A DNA stretch of 64,000 nucleotides, taken from Oikopleura dioica (Eukaryota; Chordata; Appendicularia; Copelata; Oikopleuridae). How positions within the stretch are numbered: position 1 is the stretch's first letter; each line of letters starts with the position of its first letter. Below are positions 1-10,439 of the stretch, piece by piece. The stretch is taken from positions 12,772,501-12,836,500 of the forward strand of contig OU015569.1 of NCBI GenBank assembly GCA_907165135.1, written 5' to 3'. The position numbers were made by a program, and so were the translations under genes. The notes beneath the pieces were generated by a model, which worked only from the letters and a program-made list of their open reading frames with translations, was not told the DNA's origin and made no database searches.

Positions 1-86
1 GACCCTGACTCAGGTTTTCTACACAGGTCGCCGAGCCCAGTTTACAAGTGTCTTCCCCCTCTAAAGCAAAACTAATGCTCGTTTAG

Positions 87-1000
87 CTGGCTCCCAAGTT
101 TTCATCTGCTACGGGCCAAAATGCGACGATGTCCTTTTCAACAACTACGGCTTCGTCTTCAAAAGCGGCGAAAATCAAGAGAACTCGATCCGCGTCTTTC
201 CAGAAGAAGTGATTTCCGAGTTGAGGCAACAAGGAAAACAGACATGCGCGCAAATTGACGAAAAGTACCAAAGCCTGCTTCGCCAAATCGAAGATGATGC
301 GACTTTTCATCTCGCTTTCGATCAGATGAAGCTGAGGAGAGGCAATGTAGACTGGAACTTGTGGTACTTTGTGGTCTGGATGACTGGCGGCAGCGTTGAA
401 GGTATTTTTGTTTGGAAACGAGACGCAACAGATCAACAGGTCGCGAAAACATACGTTCCCCGAACATAAGCAATTTACCCAGTTTCTTTTGACAAGCAGA
501 ATTACAGAAAAAATAATTTTCTACATTCGTAAAATCTTCAACTAGAATCGCTTCTTTCAAAATATAAACAATCAAATTAAAGTATCCAGCAAAAAATGAA
601 TAGTCAATTTCATTTAAATTTCAAGAGCTGTCTTCCATCCGTTCCACGCTCAACTTTTCAAGTAGCAGCGAGGCAAAACAGCGAGTCAATGCCCTGGACG
701 TGATTCTAGCGATTCTGCGTAAACGACTAAATCAGCTGGCGGAAACGGCGAATGCGCAAGCAAAACTGACGCTTGAAATTCCAGATTGGTACTTGAAAAC
801 GCTCAAGACTCTTAGGAGTTCGCACAATCAGCTGATGACCTACTGGTTCGTTTTTTTCCTTCACTCTATGTGTAAAAAGAACTGTTTGTTGCAGGTACGA
901 CGAGTTGGTCGAAGAGCGCAAAAATAAAAGAAACCATTGCGAGGGAGAATCCGATCCAGGACAAACAGGCCAGGCTCTTTACCAAAAGATATCACTGTAA
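87..1000 (+). CDS. SET-domain lysine methyltransferase (Rubisco LSMT/SETD3-SETD6-like), 3' end
   Basis: This is the 3' part of a multi-exon host gene; upstream exons lie outside the window. Exons are 87-401, 626-845 and 895-1000, with GT-AG introns and matching phases, ending at TAA 998-1000. The first exon begins with a segment containing the pattern ICYGPK, then LFNNYGFVF. This matches the C-terminal end of a SET domain, where the YG and NNYGF residues help form the S-adenosylmethionine pocket. The following helical, charged stretch sits where the Rubisco LSMT substrate-binding domain follows SET in SETD3/SETD4/SETD6-type enzymes. Known members methylate lysine (or histidine in SETD3) on non-histone proteins. 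The family call is from the motif; the subfamily is not resolved. An ordinary 224-bp intron separates the first two exons. Confidence 0.7.
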
Positions 1001-1130
1001 TAGAAAATTAAACATGGAGCCAACCACAGTCACTAGAATCGCGGCTCTTTCTCGAGTCAAAACGCCGTCGAGCCGAAAGCCGCCGCTCCGTATCCCGCTA
1101 CATGGGGAGCTATTCGGATCCTCCTGCTCT

Positions 1131-1339
1131 GGGCTCGGCAATCTGTATAAAAACCTGAGCCAGTCTCTTAAACTTTTAAAGTGAAAAGCCGTGTAGCGGC
1201 TCTTTTAGAAACGAAGCCGCAAAGAGGCTAATTATGATTGAAAAGATTATTTTCGTTTTCAAAAAGTTGCTACGCGGCTTCTCATTAGAAATCTTTCAGA
1301 CCCTGACTCAGGTTTTCTACACAAGTTGCCGAGCCCAGC
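1131..1339. repeat. MITE family A, copy 2
   Basis: Inverted-repeat element. The left end reads GGGCTCGGCA followed by a degenerate GAAAACCTGAGTCAGG-type arm; the right end is the reverse complement running into GCCGAGCCCAG. The inner part contains the secondary palindrome AGCCGC/GCGGCT that is typical of this family. A partial copy, its right arm only, is at 1-40. Confidence 0.85.
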
Positions 1340-1980
1340 TCCTGCTTACCGCTATTTGAAGTGGCTTTCTTGAAACGATCATTTTTTTCTTCTTTCCTGT
1401 CAAGTTTTCATTTTTATCACTTTTCAGCAAAAAGTTCAAGCAATAAATTTCCGTTCAGAAATCATGACTTTTTGATGACTTTCATTTGATTAAGGCAATT
1501 TTAGCGCGGTTTGTTTTTATTTAGTCGATGGTTTTAGGTGTCGCTGGTTATTTTAAAGTTGCGATGGGAAGGATGGCGGACGTGTTAAAAGGGTTTATCG
1601 TGGTATTATGTAAGTAGCGAATTTTTAAAAGGAAAATTAGAAGGCGCGGCGCTGGGTGGTGGTGCATTTGGCGAAATAATTTAAAAGAGCTCTTAGGAAG
1701 CTCTTCCGAACACGCGCCACTCCCTGGCTCCTGATAACAAGGAACTCTTTATCGCGCGCCAGTCATAACTGCGATCCCTATCTCTCGACCACGTCACTAG
1801 AATCTACAAAAGACACCAATTACCTCACTAAATAGCCTTTAACTCTCGCCCTTGCTTTCAAACGAAATTCTTCGTTTCAGTTTTTAACACTTTCACTTTG
1901 ATAGTAATTTACTATCAAATTTAGTACGCAATAATTTACTACGCTTTAAGCGTTTTAACTTTAAAGTCGGACAGCTCGGA

Positions 1981-2128
1981 GAGCTTGGCAACTTGCGTAG
2001 AAAACCTGAGTCAGGGTGTAAAGAATCTATTTTTAATAAAAATATATTTAAAAAGTCGCTACATTTTAGCTCTTTAGCTCATTTTAGCTCCTCAGAATCT
2101 GACTCAGGTTTCCTACACAGGTTGCCTC
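1981..2128. repeat. MITE family A, copy 3
   Basis: Left arm with GAAAACCTGAGTCAGG at about 2000, right arm with CTGACTCAGG at about 2100. The core is AT-rich. Same family as the other CTGAGTCAGG elements in the flanks. Confidence 0.8.
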
Positions 2129-2708
2129 AGACACTCAAAACAGTAATACATGTATCCAAAAAAGGCAAGAACAAGTAGGTGGATTGCACGATTTTTTATC
2201 GCGACCTTGCTAATTGCACCGAGAAAGGGATTAAAGTAATCTTTTTAGAACAGTCACTTTTGGATGCTTAATTTCGGCCACGTAACAAGCCCAATTTTAA
2301 AAGAAAGCGACTTCCGCAGCGCCAAATAAAAACTAAAAAAGAGAAGTTAAAAAGTAGCAAACTCAAACTATGCGTAGATGCGGTTTCCACTGTCCGGAAG
2401 CGTTTTTAAATTTTAAATATTTAAATCGTGTTTTTCTCAAAACATGTTGTTATTCCTCTTTTTAAAAACGCAAAGGTCGAAACTCACTGCTTGGTCAGCT
2501 TTTTCATTTCGATTTTTTATCCTCTTTGGACGTTTTTCGTCGTGATTCGAGTTTTTCCAAATGATTTGGCGGTTTATGCTTACGCCTTTTACAGGAATCG
2601 GATGACACGCTGATTTAACCAGAATTTGGAGTACAGGAGAATAAATTCAAGACTCTTCCGTTCACAAAATGTGTAATTGGAGCACCCTTCTTCATTCACT
2701 TCTTACCT

Positions 2709-2885
2709 GGGCTTGGCAGCCTGCCTGGAAAGCCTGAGTCAGGGTCTGAAAGATCTTTAGTGAAAAGCCGCGATAAACGGCTTCGCATATTTTACCTATC
2801 TAATCTATTTTTAATTTTACGCGGCTTTTCATTAAATATCTTCTAGACTCTGACTTAGGCTTACTACACAGCTTAACGAGCCTGG
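2709..2885. repeat. MITE family A, copy 4
   Basis: Left arm GGCTTGGCAGCC plus CCTGAGTCAGGGTC; right arm CTGACTTAGG ending ACGAGCCTGG. The inner palindrome is built from AAGCCGCG and GCGGCTTTTC. Confidence 0.8.
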
Positions 2886-2948
2886 AGTGACCTAGATTTT
2901 ACATAAAGTAAAATTCTTCTTTATCAAAATAGATTTAATCAAATAGTT

Positions 2949-2957
2949 GAAAGATTC
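2949..2957 (+). repeat. Candidate 9-bp target duplication of MITE B (left copy)
   Basis: GAAAGATTC at 2949-2957 is repeated in direct orientation at 45852-45860. Between them, both ends read GGGGA(T/G)CTACCT inward. This marks the outer boundaries of an older element (MITE B) into which the Polinton later inserted. Confidence 0.75.
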
Positions 2958-3380
2958 GGGGATCTACCTCTCGTGGTCATTTCGTCAAAATTGCCTCTCG
3001 TGGTAAGTTGCCTCTCGTGGCCATTTGCCTCTCGTGGTCATCACGTATCGGCTTACGAACCTTAGGGTATCCAAACTTTTCTCGAAGGGCAGATTTTTAC
3101 AAGCCTAATATTCTTAGATTTCAAATTATTTTCGAGTAGTATATTCGCGGAATGTAAAGATAAGATAATTTTTTGAAAACCTTACTCATCTCTATAAGAA
3201 AAACTTCGAAAAGAGTTTAACTTTCGATCAATTTGAAAATTTTAATTGCATTCTCATTTAGAAAAAAATTTGGTTGGCTTGTGCCAAGAAAGAGCATGCG
3301 TTTATAAAAAATAAATTGCATTTTATCCAAATTATAAATAGGCCTTTCTAAGTATTTTAGAAAGAATCTTTCACACCCAA
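2958..3380. mobile_element. MITE B, left part (split by the Polinton)
   Basis: The terminal arm carries four or more copies of CCTCTCGTGG. The right part of the same element is 45733-45851, where the same repeats occur in inverted orientation. Removing the Polinton and one copy of CTTATC leaves an element of about 550 bp with arms of roughly 100 bp. The two arms differ at several positions and so look old. Positions 3056-3380 have no counterpart in the short right part and are the internal region. Confidence 0.75.
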
Positions 3381-3386
3381 CTTATC

Positions 3387-4104
3387 AGTAGTATATAGGG
3401 TGGCTGTATGTTTCGAAAGGTAAGTGCTCTGTGATTGCTCTATTTCACTGTGCGCGCAATTCAAATTTGGTCCAATCCTCAACCATTAGGGCGGCCGTGT
3501 ACCAGTCGATTACTTCCTCTCTCTCCTCCTCCAGGTAAACAATGCCCACCAAGATGTAAACAACTACTCCAGTCTAAACAAACATCTTTCCTTCAGTGAT
3601 TAGGGCGGCGTGCCATTTCCGCAATTCTTCTAGAGCCAATAACATTTCCTCTCTCCGCCCACAGGTAAACAATCTCCACCAATCAACTTCCGCTCTCATT
3701 CAAGAGTTATTCTAGCGCTCATTTCCTCAGATGAGTAAACAGTGGTCACATTTATCATAACAACTATAATAACAGGTATGACGACATCCCCCACTTCGAA
3801 CAGCAATGACCGTGATCGACCTCAGAAGACTGCCCAAACAATAACTGACCGTGGCAAGAATAAACAATCACTGAAGAATAAACAAGGTAATCAAACCAAA
3901 GGACAAAACAAATTCTCACACACCTTTTCAGATCAACTCAGTCTACTCCTGCAGACAACAATGACTGTATATAATATCTACTGTATATATCCTGCAAATA
4001 ATCAACAAACAATCAAAATCAATTTCAATTACATTTATTCCTCAATGCACTGGGAAAAAACGTATTTCAGCTCAGAATATGTAAAGGGTCGCAGGTTTCG
4101 CACT
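3387..4104 (+). repeat. Polinton left terminal inverted repeat (718 bp)
   Basis: Matches the reverse complement of 45009-45726, with the same length and no difference found on reading. It contains two diverged internal units, each with ATTAGGGCGGC followed by a CT-rich run and CAGGTAAACAAT (about 3486-3548 and 3600-3673). An open frame crosses the inner part (3742-4191) and is mirrored in the right repeat. I do not treat it as a gene, because it ends in different unrelated sequence on the two sides. Confidence 0.95.
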
Positions 4105-4112
4105 GTCAATCA

Positions 4113-4286
4113 TCAAAAGCATCTGTTCAGGAAATCATCAAACATTTCGTCAAATGCAGCGTCCTTTAGAATCTCGTCGACGAGTTTGTAGACTTCTCTT
4201 CGTCTTTGCTTAAAGTCAGATGGTTTCTTTGAAAATTTGTTGACCTCACGCAGGCTAGTCGATGTGTCTTCTCGCGGGATGCCCAT
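4113..4286 (-). CDS. Hypothetical 57-residue charged helical protein
   Basis: A complete ATG-to-TGA frame on the minus strand just inside the left inverted repeat. The product is rich in Lys, Arg, Asp and Glu, has helical periodicity and ends in Cys-Phe. No family is recognised. Codon composition resembles the neighbouring element genes, and the frame is coherent despite its shortness. It could also be the last exon of a longer minus-strand gene, since a TTAG-type acceptor context lies shortly upstream. Confidence 0.4.
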   Translation of the reverse strand: MGIPREDTSTSLREVNKFSKKPSDFKQRRREVYKLVDEILKDAAFDEMFDDFLNRCF

Positions 4287-5579
4287 TCTATTTCCTCGAT
4301 TCGTCTTGACCTAAGTTTATCTCATAGTACTTACTCTTGTATTTATCAGAATATCTCTCGTAACTAAAAGCTCAAATACCTCTCAAGTTTAAATTCTCTC
4401 TGGTTTGAAGGTCTAAGTGATTGTCTCGGTCAAGTTGTTTCCTGTTTCTCCGTTTGATCCAAACAACCGCATCTAGCATATTCTACGCCTCAACTCATCT
4501 ACCAAAGGTCAAAACAATAATTTTGGGTTGCAGATTTGTCTTTTGCATTCATAATTATTAATAAATAGATGCTTTCTGTCTGACCAAAGTGTATAACAAA
4601 GTGTATTCCTGCAATTTTTTGACGCTCAGATGGTCTCTTCCATGATTTTTTTATTGATAGTCATTTCTGCACATTTTAAGAGGATTACTTTTTAGAAAGG
4701 AGCGACGAGTTGTTGCTTCATTTTATAATATTTTATTTTCAACAGTAACATAATAATATTTTTATTGTCGAATTTGGTATATCAAAATACGCTTCATTTT
4801 ATCACATTAAATTATTTTGCATTCTTTCATCGATCTGTAGCTTCATTTTATCATCCCACTAAGTTAGCGAAATTTCATCGATTTGTTGCTTCATTTCATC
4901 TCTTTTTTTTTGGTTTTTTAAAATTTTATGTTTTTTTTGGATTTTTGTTTTATGTGTGGCTGTTGCTCAGTGCGCGCTGCTTTTTGTAGCGCTTGTTCGC
5001 GTCATATCTGCGATAATCCGACTCGAATTCGAAAATTCAACGTCGGTCTTTCCGCTTCAACTTGGGGATTGCGTCATGCCCGCTCTTGATTTCGTCGATT
5101 GTACAATTATCAACAATCGGTGCTATAGTTCCATTCTTTCTTAAGAATGGTGGCTATTTCATCGAAATTGAAATTTGTAGATTAGCGATGATCTTTATCA
5201 GGGCCACAATATCTGTCAATTCTATTATAAACAGGTATGTTGACCGTTGAAATTTTCATCTAATATTTTATATCTCAATTTCATGTAGATTTAAAATTTG
5301 AAATACCACTTGCTGCTTTTCTGTTTATTCTTTATTGATGAACAGAAATACTCAGACAGTGTTATTGCAAAACAAGTGACAATAAATGAATCTCTGTGAA
5401 ATTATGAATTCGTTGTGACTTTCATAAATAGGTCGAGCTTGGTGGCGCTCGCTCACCAGCAACATCGACGACATCTCTTTTGCGCCGTTTCTTTGCGGAA
5501 TAAAATCTGATGTTCTGTGCTAATTTCCTCATTCAGATTTGTCAAATTACAAATTTTTTCAGTTTCTCTAGTGTCGTCT
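4287..5579. other. AT-rich intergenic region with GCTTCATTTTAT-type repeats
   Basis: Several degenerate copies of GCTTCATTTTAT occur at about 4717-4900. At 5045-5215 there are short minus-strand runs of protein-like codons in two different frames, which might be exons or debris, but no gene model joins them. A GTGAGC donor-like site on the minus strand at about 5453-5458 hints at a minus-strand gene overlapping the next entry. Confidence 0.4.
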
Positions 5580-5811
5580 ATGAGAGATGCGCTCTTCACT
5601 CTTTTCGATGTCGGATGCCGCCTGTACTTTGCTCTTATTGTGGTAAGTTTGATAGCAGTTTGTCCAAGAGAATTAACCTGTTCTTTAGATTGCGATCCTT
5701 GGAGAATTAGTAACCGAGATGATTTTCCCTGGATTGGCTGAACGGATGCTGACAAACGAAAGTTTCTCGACTGGTCGACCGATTGATAATTTGAATGCTT
5801 TGCTGGGTTGA
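5580..5811 (+). CDS. Small hydrophobic membrane protein (62 aa)
   Basis: Two exons, 5580-5642 and 5689-5811, are joined by a 46-bp GT-AG intron in phase 0. The product has a single hydrophobic segment (about residues 14-30, LYFALIV followed by small hydrophobic residues) and a short polar C-terminus. The frame is open upstream to 5517, so a longer N-terminus is possible. A 128-codon frame on the opposite strand (5453-5839) is a competing reading; the intron and the clean membrane segment favour the plus strand. No homology recognised. Confidence 0.4.
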
Positions 5812-6367
5812 ATGGAAGACGAACTGAGTGAAAGCACAATCTGAACCTTCTAAGTAATATCGCCTCCTCCCCTTTAGGATGTCACAAATTAATCATCTTT
5901 TTATCGCCATCAAATTTTTTTATCTCCGTGCTCGGTTGTTTACTTTTTTTTTCTGACTTGCGTGTAGTTGAAAATTGTTATTTTCATGTTTTATCTCCGG
6001 TCTCTTGTAAATATTATCTTTTTTTTCTAGCTAGAGCACTGTCAACCAGCGGCACTGTAGGTTTTTTAAAATAATTTTGTTTTGGTCTGCGGTCATTCTA
6101 GTTGTACTTTATTCGTGTTAGATTAGGATGTTAGAAAAAAGTTCATCGAAAAACCTTGTTCCTGTTCTGTGAAGTTCAAGCATCTGGGTGCACCACAGTT
6201 TCTATTAAATTTCATTCTGTTCACAAAACTACATGAAACTGTCACACTTACACCTTAATAAAAAAGGACCCACATAATTTCTAGAGTTTGTGTTGTTTCT
6301 TAGCATGAAAAAGAAAATAAGTTTAATTTGAGTAAAAAAGTCTCTAGAATTCTGAGAAGCCCAGGAC

Positions 6368-6376
6368 TATATAAAC
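6368..6376 (+). promoter_or_regulatory. TATA box for the basic Ser/Arg gene
   Basis: CTATATAAAC lies about 90 bp upstream of the ATG at 6461 and is followed within 30 bp by a TCAGTT initiator-like site. The spacing is that of an RNA polymerase II core promoter. Confidence 0.5.
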
Positions 6377-6460
6377 AAGCGCGCACTGCTCAGAAGTCAG
6401 TTTTACAAATTGGTAAAACAAAAAAACAGTGTCCGCTGCAGATTGCGCGATTTTTTGAAG

Positions 6461-7393
6461 ATGGTCCGAACCGCTACCCGACGAAACCAGAAACGTGCCG
6501 CCAAGGCAGCCAAGGCAACTCCGACTTCCTCGAACTCGGCGCCAGCTAACGTTGTGAAACGAGAACCTCGTCGATGGGCTGCACGATCACCACCTCTTCG
6601 ATCGGCTCGACCGCTCTCAAACGACGAATGGCCAGAACTACCACGATCTTCTTCTTCTGATGAAGCGCCTCCAGCTTCGCCAATCGGTTCGCCACCACGT
6701 GCGCCCGCTACGCCCCGACAAAGTACTCCGAAGAAATCCGACCACCCGCAGAAACTTCGAACTGGTATTCGAATGTTTCAGTTTGACGACATTGGACAAG
6801 AAACTCGTCAAGCGCCTCCTCTTCCCGATCGACCCCCTGTCGGCACTCCCGACGATATTTCTCTTGCTGAAACAACGTCTCTTGATAGGCGTCAAGATGC
6901 GGAAGAAACCGTCCTTCTCAATGACGGGGACGAAACAAAACTTGAAGCCTTCACTTCAGGATTTTTGTTGAAGAGTGACATCGCGGAATTTTCCTCGTTG
7001 TCTCGCTACAACGACGATGTTGTGAAATCTGATTGGTTCTTTCGACCTATTAAGAACCGATCAGCTGTGGATGGCAACTGGAATTTCCCTGCCGACTGTA
7101 AGTCTTTCAACGATGATGTTTAGTAATTGTATTTAGATAATCCAAAGGGAAGTCCATTCGCGAAGGCACTTGGGTACCTGAAACACTTTTACGCTAATAA
7201 AACGGCAAGTTTGGATACTCTCGAGGAGGAAATAAATAGCTGTCAACTTGGTGTGACCCTGGAAACACCGCGTCTCCTAGCCCCGCTGCGAAACATCGAA
7301 CTAGCTGCAGAGGATTCTGAAAGGCAACCCAACATCAATGACACCATCATTGACTGTTTTTATCAAACTGCAGATCGTTCTTTCTTCAATTAA
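6461..7393 (+). CDS. Basic, Ser/Arg-rich orphan protein (about 297 aa)
   Basis: Exons 6461-7097 and 7137-7393 are joined by a 39-bp intron; the phases match. The first 25 residues are strongly basic (MVRTATRRNQKRAAK), followed by a Pro/Ser/Arg-rich disordered region to about residue 125, then an acidic-to-mixed globular-looking half with FSSLSRYNDDV and YLKHFYANK patterns. The basic amino end suggests DNA or nuclear binding; this is inference. AATAAA follows the stop within 20 bp. First clear gene of the left-half plus-strand set, preceded by a TATA box. No family recognised. Confidence 0.65.
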
Positions 7394-7481
7394 AACTGTT
7401 TGAAATAAAAATCTGTAATTCTTACTTCTATCTAAAAATTCGTAAATTATATTTTTGATTTACGTTTTATCTTGTTTTTTT

Positions 7482-7497
7482 TGTTTTGACCTTTGCA
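7482..7497 (+). promoter_or_regulatory. Recurrent intergenic motif, copy 1
   Basis: TGTTTTGACCTTTGCA followed 13 bp later by TTCTAGAAA. Other copies are at 7554-7569, 17797-17811 (reverse), 19340-19355, 43822-43837 and a diverged one at 38720-38735. Function unknown; the position between genes suggests a shared promoter or 3'-end element. Confidence 0.4.
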
Positions 7498-7553
7498 GGA
7501 AATGTCAATTCTAGAAATTAGGTCATTTATTCTTATTCGCGCATGGATTTGTT

Positions 7554-7569
7554 TGTTTTGATCTTTGCA
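7554..7569 (+). promoter_or_regulatory. Recurrent intergenic motif, copy 2
   Basis: TGTTTTGATCTTTGCA followed by a TTCTAGAAA block 16 bp later. It is the second unit of a tandem pair upstream of the transmembrane gene at 7888. Confidence 0.4.
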
Positions 7570-7887
7570 GGAGCTCTCACTTCTAGAAAAGTAGGTCTTT
7601 CCCTTTTTTTCGCAATTGGAAAATGATTGCGTCATTTCGCGTTTCGAGATTTCTTTTTCGCCGGCTGGCATCTTTCGAGATTTTGGTTATTTCGTTAACC
7701 TAGTTTCTTACTCTTAGAGATAAAACTTATTCCCAGAGAATATTGCGAAGAGATAATCAGTTCGAGGCGGCGCTATGCTTTATTTCTTATCACACTTTCC
7801 CATAGTTTTCTTCTGTTTAAATTGATACCCTGAAAAGGGGATTGACGCTTTCTTCTGTAGAAATTGACCGGTGATTTTATAGGGGCA

Positions 7888-9421
7888 ATGTATGTTCAGC
7901 GCGGGGAAGGCGGCGCTCCGCAGCCACAGTATTCTGCAAGTTCTCGTTCGCTTGATGGTGGCAATGCTCTTGAAGATCGCATCTCCGTCGCCTCTTCTGT
8001 CCAAGGCCAATTTGCGGTTCCGACTGTTCCTCAACAGACGAGCCGTCAAGAGTGGAATTCTCGTCAATCGACTGGCGAAAGGTTATATTCTCTGTGTGTT
8101 TAAATTTTGAGTTTTTTTAGAGAATTGTTTCCGGAAACCACCCCGATGCCTCAGAATCAACAAACTTCTGCGCCTTCCACCACGGTCCCTCCAACCGGCG
8201 GTCATACTTCGACTACTACGTCTTTCGCGGCTGGAGCTGGAGTTGGTGGTGGAACTGGCACTTCAACCGCCTTCCCTGCTGCGCCCACTAACATCGGGGT
8301 CCACATGAACGATGTTTCTCGAACTCGGGTCGAGAATGAACACCAGCCGCTGCTTGTTGGTCGGGGTGTCGGCAATCCAAGCGTTGCGACCCGATCTCCA
8401 ACGGTAAATTTTCAATATTTCTTATTTTTATTTAATTATGATTAGTTCTGCTTTGCGACAAAAGCGTTCTGGACAAACTGCGCGGTGTTTGCGGCGGGTG
8501 CTTTGATTGCGCTAAGCGCATACATATTGTACTCCACGTACAATAATTGCGTGCCCTCCGCCCTAGTTAACCGCCGCGATGACCTTTCTATCGAGTCCAC
8601 TACTCGTGACGGTCAAGTCCAGACCGACGACCTCGATGCAATCCCCAGCGTGAGCCGAGTCGCCGATGAGGAGGAATCCCAAGAGCATGACGAGTACCGA
8701 CTTCGAACTGGCTCGGCTCATCGTGCCCGACGTGGCACCCGCACCCTCTTTTTCCACCGTAAGTTATGAATTGCTGCAAAAAGAAAGCTAAAATTTATAT
8801 AGCTGGTCCATATGGCCGTGTTGACGATTCTGGAGTCGTCATGCAAAACGACTATGATGTGGACACCAGCAGCTTCTCAGCGAGTTCCAAATGGTACTCC
8901 GGTGATTTGGATGCAATCTCCAGTATTACCGACAGTAAGTCTAAAAGTGGTGTTTCATGAATTAATCTTTTTATTAGTAATCAACCGCCGCAGAGCTGCT
9001 GTCACTCAGCTCTTTGAAGATGACGAAAATTCTTCGTCGGAGGAAGACAGCGTTTACTTCATTGCTGGGCTCTTTTCCGAGCCTGAATTAGAGGGCAGCG
9101 GCAGTGAGGCAAGTGTTGATCTTACTTCAACTGCTCTCTCCGACGACGATCCCGCGATCGAGGCAGTGCCTGTAGTTTACGTCGCCGAGACTGATGGAAG
9201 CGGATCTGGCGACTTTTCTCTTCCTGCTGCAGGTAATTTAGATTCAAATTCATTACTTTATGTTTATGTAAGGTGCTGATATGGAGGTCTCTGCTGTCGC
9301 CGATAACTACGTCGATGCGGAGATTTCTTCCAACGACACTGCCGATGCTATTCCAACTGACTTCAACATCACAGCTGGTTCCAACTCTTCTGAAGCGATG
9401 GAACTAGCTGAGCTCAACTAA
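7888..9421 (+). CDS. Single-pass transmembrane orphan protein with long acidic tail (about 440 aa)
   Basis: Six exons (7888-8081, 8121-8403, 8446-8758, 8803-8934, 8978-9232, 9273-9421) with all phases consistent across 37-46-bp introns. Residues 1-155 are Ser/Thr/Gln/Gly-rich and disordered. A hydrophobic segment follows in exon 3 (about residues 165-190, VFAAGALIALSAYILY). Then comes a long acidic, Ser/Asp/Glu-rich region with no folded domain recognised. With no signal peptide seen at the start, the protein would be type II or a tail-anchored-like membrane protein. A role in a virion envelope or host membrane is possible but unsupported. Next gene in the same direction begins 390 bp downstream. 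Confidence 0.7.
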
Positions 9422-9807
9422 TCCTGTCCAATTAGTTCAAATCTCACCCTAAATTACTCTTTTGTCTACCTAATTGTGCTTCATTCCCCAAAGTTTAATA
9501 TGATTAACACAAACTTTTTGCGCCTTTTTTAACACTCGTTCTCTCGTAAAAGTAATCTTTATTATTGAAACTTTTTAATGAATCTTTAACTGAAATTATC
9601 AACCTCTTTTGATCTACTCTCACCTCCTGCTATTTCCTCTCCCGTTGTTCCATCTTTCTCGCCAATTTCCAATTTTCCACGGTCGCTCTTATCAACACTA
9701 TCATTGCCGTAATTTCTCTCTCCTGACATAATCCGGCCCATCAAATGTCAAATATGAAGCCACTTTTACCAATTAAATATCACGCTTAATTATTTAGATA
9801 TAAAAGT
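9422..9807. other. Intergenic AT-rich spacer
   Basis: No gene is seen. It ends in TATAAAA at about 9800, directly before the next ATG. That is too close to be that ATG's TATA box unless translation starts further downstream. Confidence 0.5.
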
Positions 9808-10269
9808 ATGCGAAAGCTTCGAAGAACCGTCTCTCTTGGCGCTCTCACAATTTCGTCTGATTCTAACGATAGTTCCTGCACAAAAACCTTGCCAACTTTG
9901 GATGAATTTTCGTTCTACAGACAACCAACACAAAAGCGTCAGTTTCGTCTTCGCATGGTAATGTCCCTTCGAGAAAACTCATTCTAATTAAAATTTAGAT
10001 CAGAACGACTGATGCTGACAACAAAGAGTTTCAAAAGAGCGCCAGCTTTCTTAATTGGTTTGAAAGATCTGCCGATAAATATTTTCCGACTGCTGATGAG
10101 GTAAATTTATCTTTTATTCAATAAGTAATACTATTTTTAGCATTTAAACACAAATCTTCGACTCGCAATGTACCTCTCCGATTCAGAATTCTACGAATGG
10201 CGAATCCTTTCCTGGATATCATTTCAAAGGGTTTATACGCTCCCCAATATTTTTAATAACCTGCCCTAG
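9808..10269 (+). CDS. Orphan protein of about 125 aa
   Basis: Three exons (9808-9957, 9999-10100, 10141-10269), phase 0 throughout, ending TAG 10267-10269. The N-terminus is basic and Ser-rich, the middle has an FLNWFERSADKYFP stretch, and the C-terminus is aromatic-rich with a WRILSWISFQ pattern. It looks like a small folded alpha-helical protein. No family recognised. Confidence 0.6.
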
Positions 10270-10439
10270 CTTTAAATTGTGCTGCTTGCCTGCTTACTAA
10301 CTTATCTTATCGCCTTTTATTCGTGCTATGCTTTGCTTTTGTAAATAGGATTTCAATTTTCAATCGAAATAACCTTACAGACATTGAATCGGATTTCTGA
10401 CGTTTGGCGCTAATAAGCTGACGACTCTGGAGCGACACC

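Larger units (their letters stand above)
1001..2948. other. Gene-poor host flank with MITEs
   Basis: No convincing gene is seen between the SET-domain gene and the Polinton. The stretch holds three copies of the CTGAGTCAGG inverted-repeat MITE family (listed separately) and AT-rich DNA. A short plus-strand open frame at 2428-2613 encodes a hydrophobic peptide but has no splice or homology support. Confidence 0.6.
7394..7887. other. Intergenic region with duplicated TGTTTTGATCTTTGCA motif
   Basis: Two copies of a roughly 45-bp unit start at 7482 and 7554. Each begins TGTTTTGA(C/T)CTTTGCA and is followed by TTCTAGAAA and AGGTC. The motif recurs in other intergenic spaces of the element (see findings). 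No gene is seen. Confidence 0.55.

Noticed and set aside
3742-4191. Plus-strand open frame in the left inverted repeat and its mirror (44838-45371, minus)
   Set aside because: Identical only within the repeat; it runs into unrelated sequence on each side, so there is no common protein end. Composition is repeat-like.
5453-5839. 128-codon minus-strand frame
   Set aside because: Overlaps a plus-strand two-exon reading with canonical splice sites and a membrane segment. Kept as an alternative only, although it ends near a GTGAGC donor.
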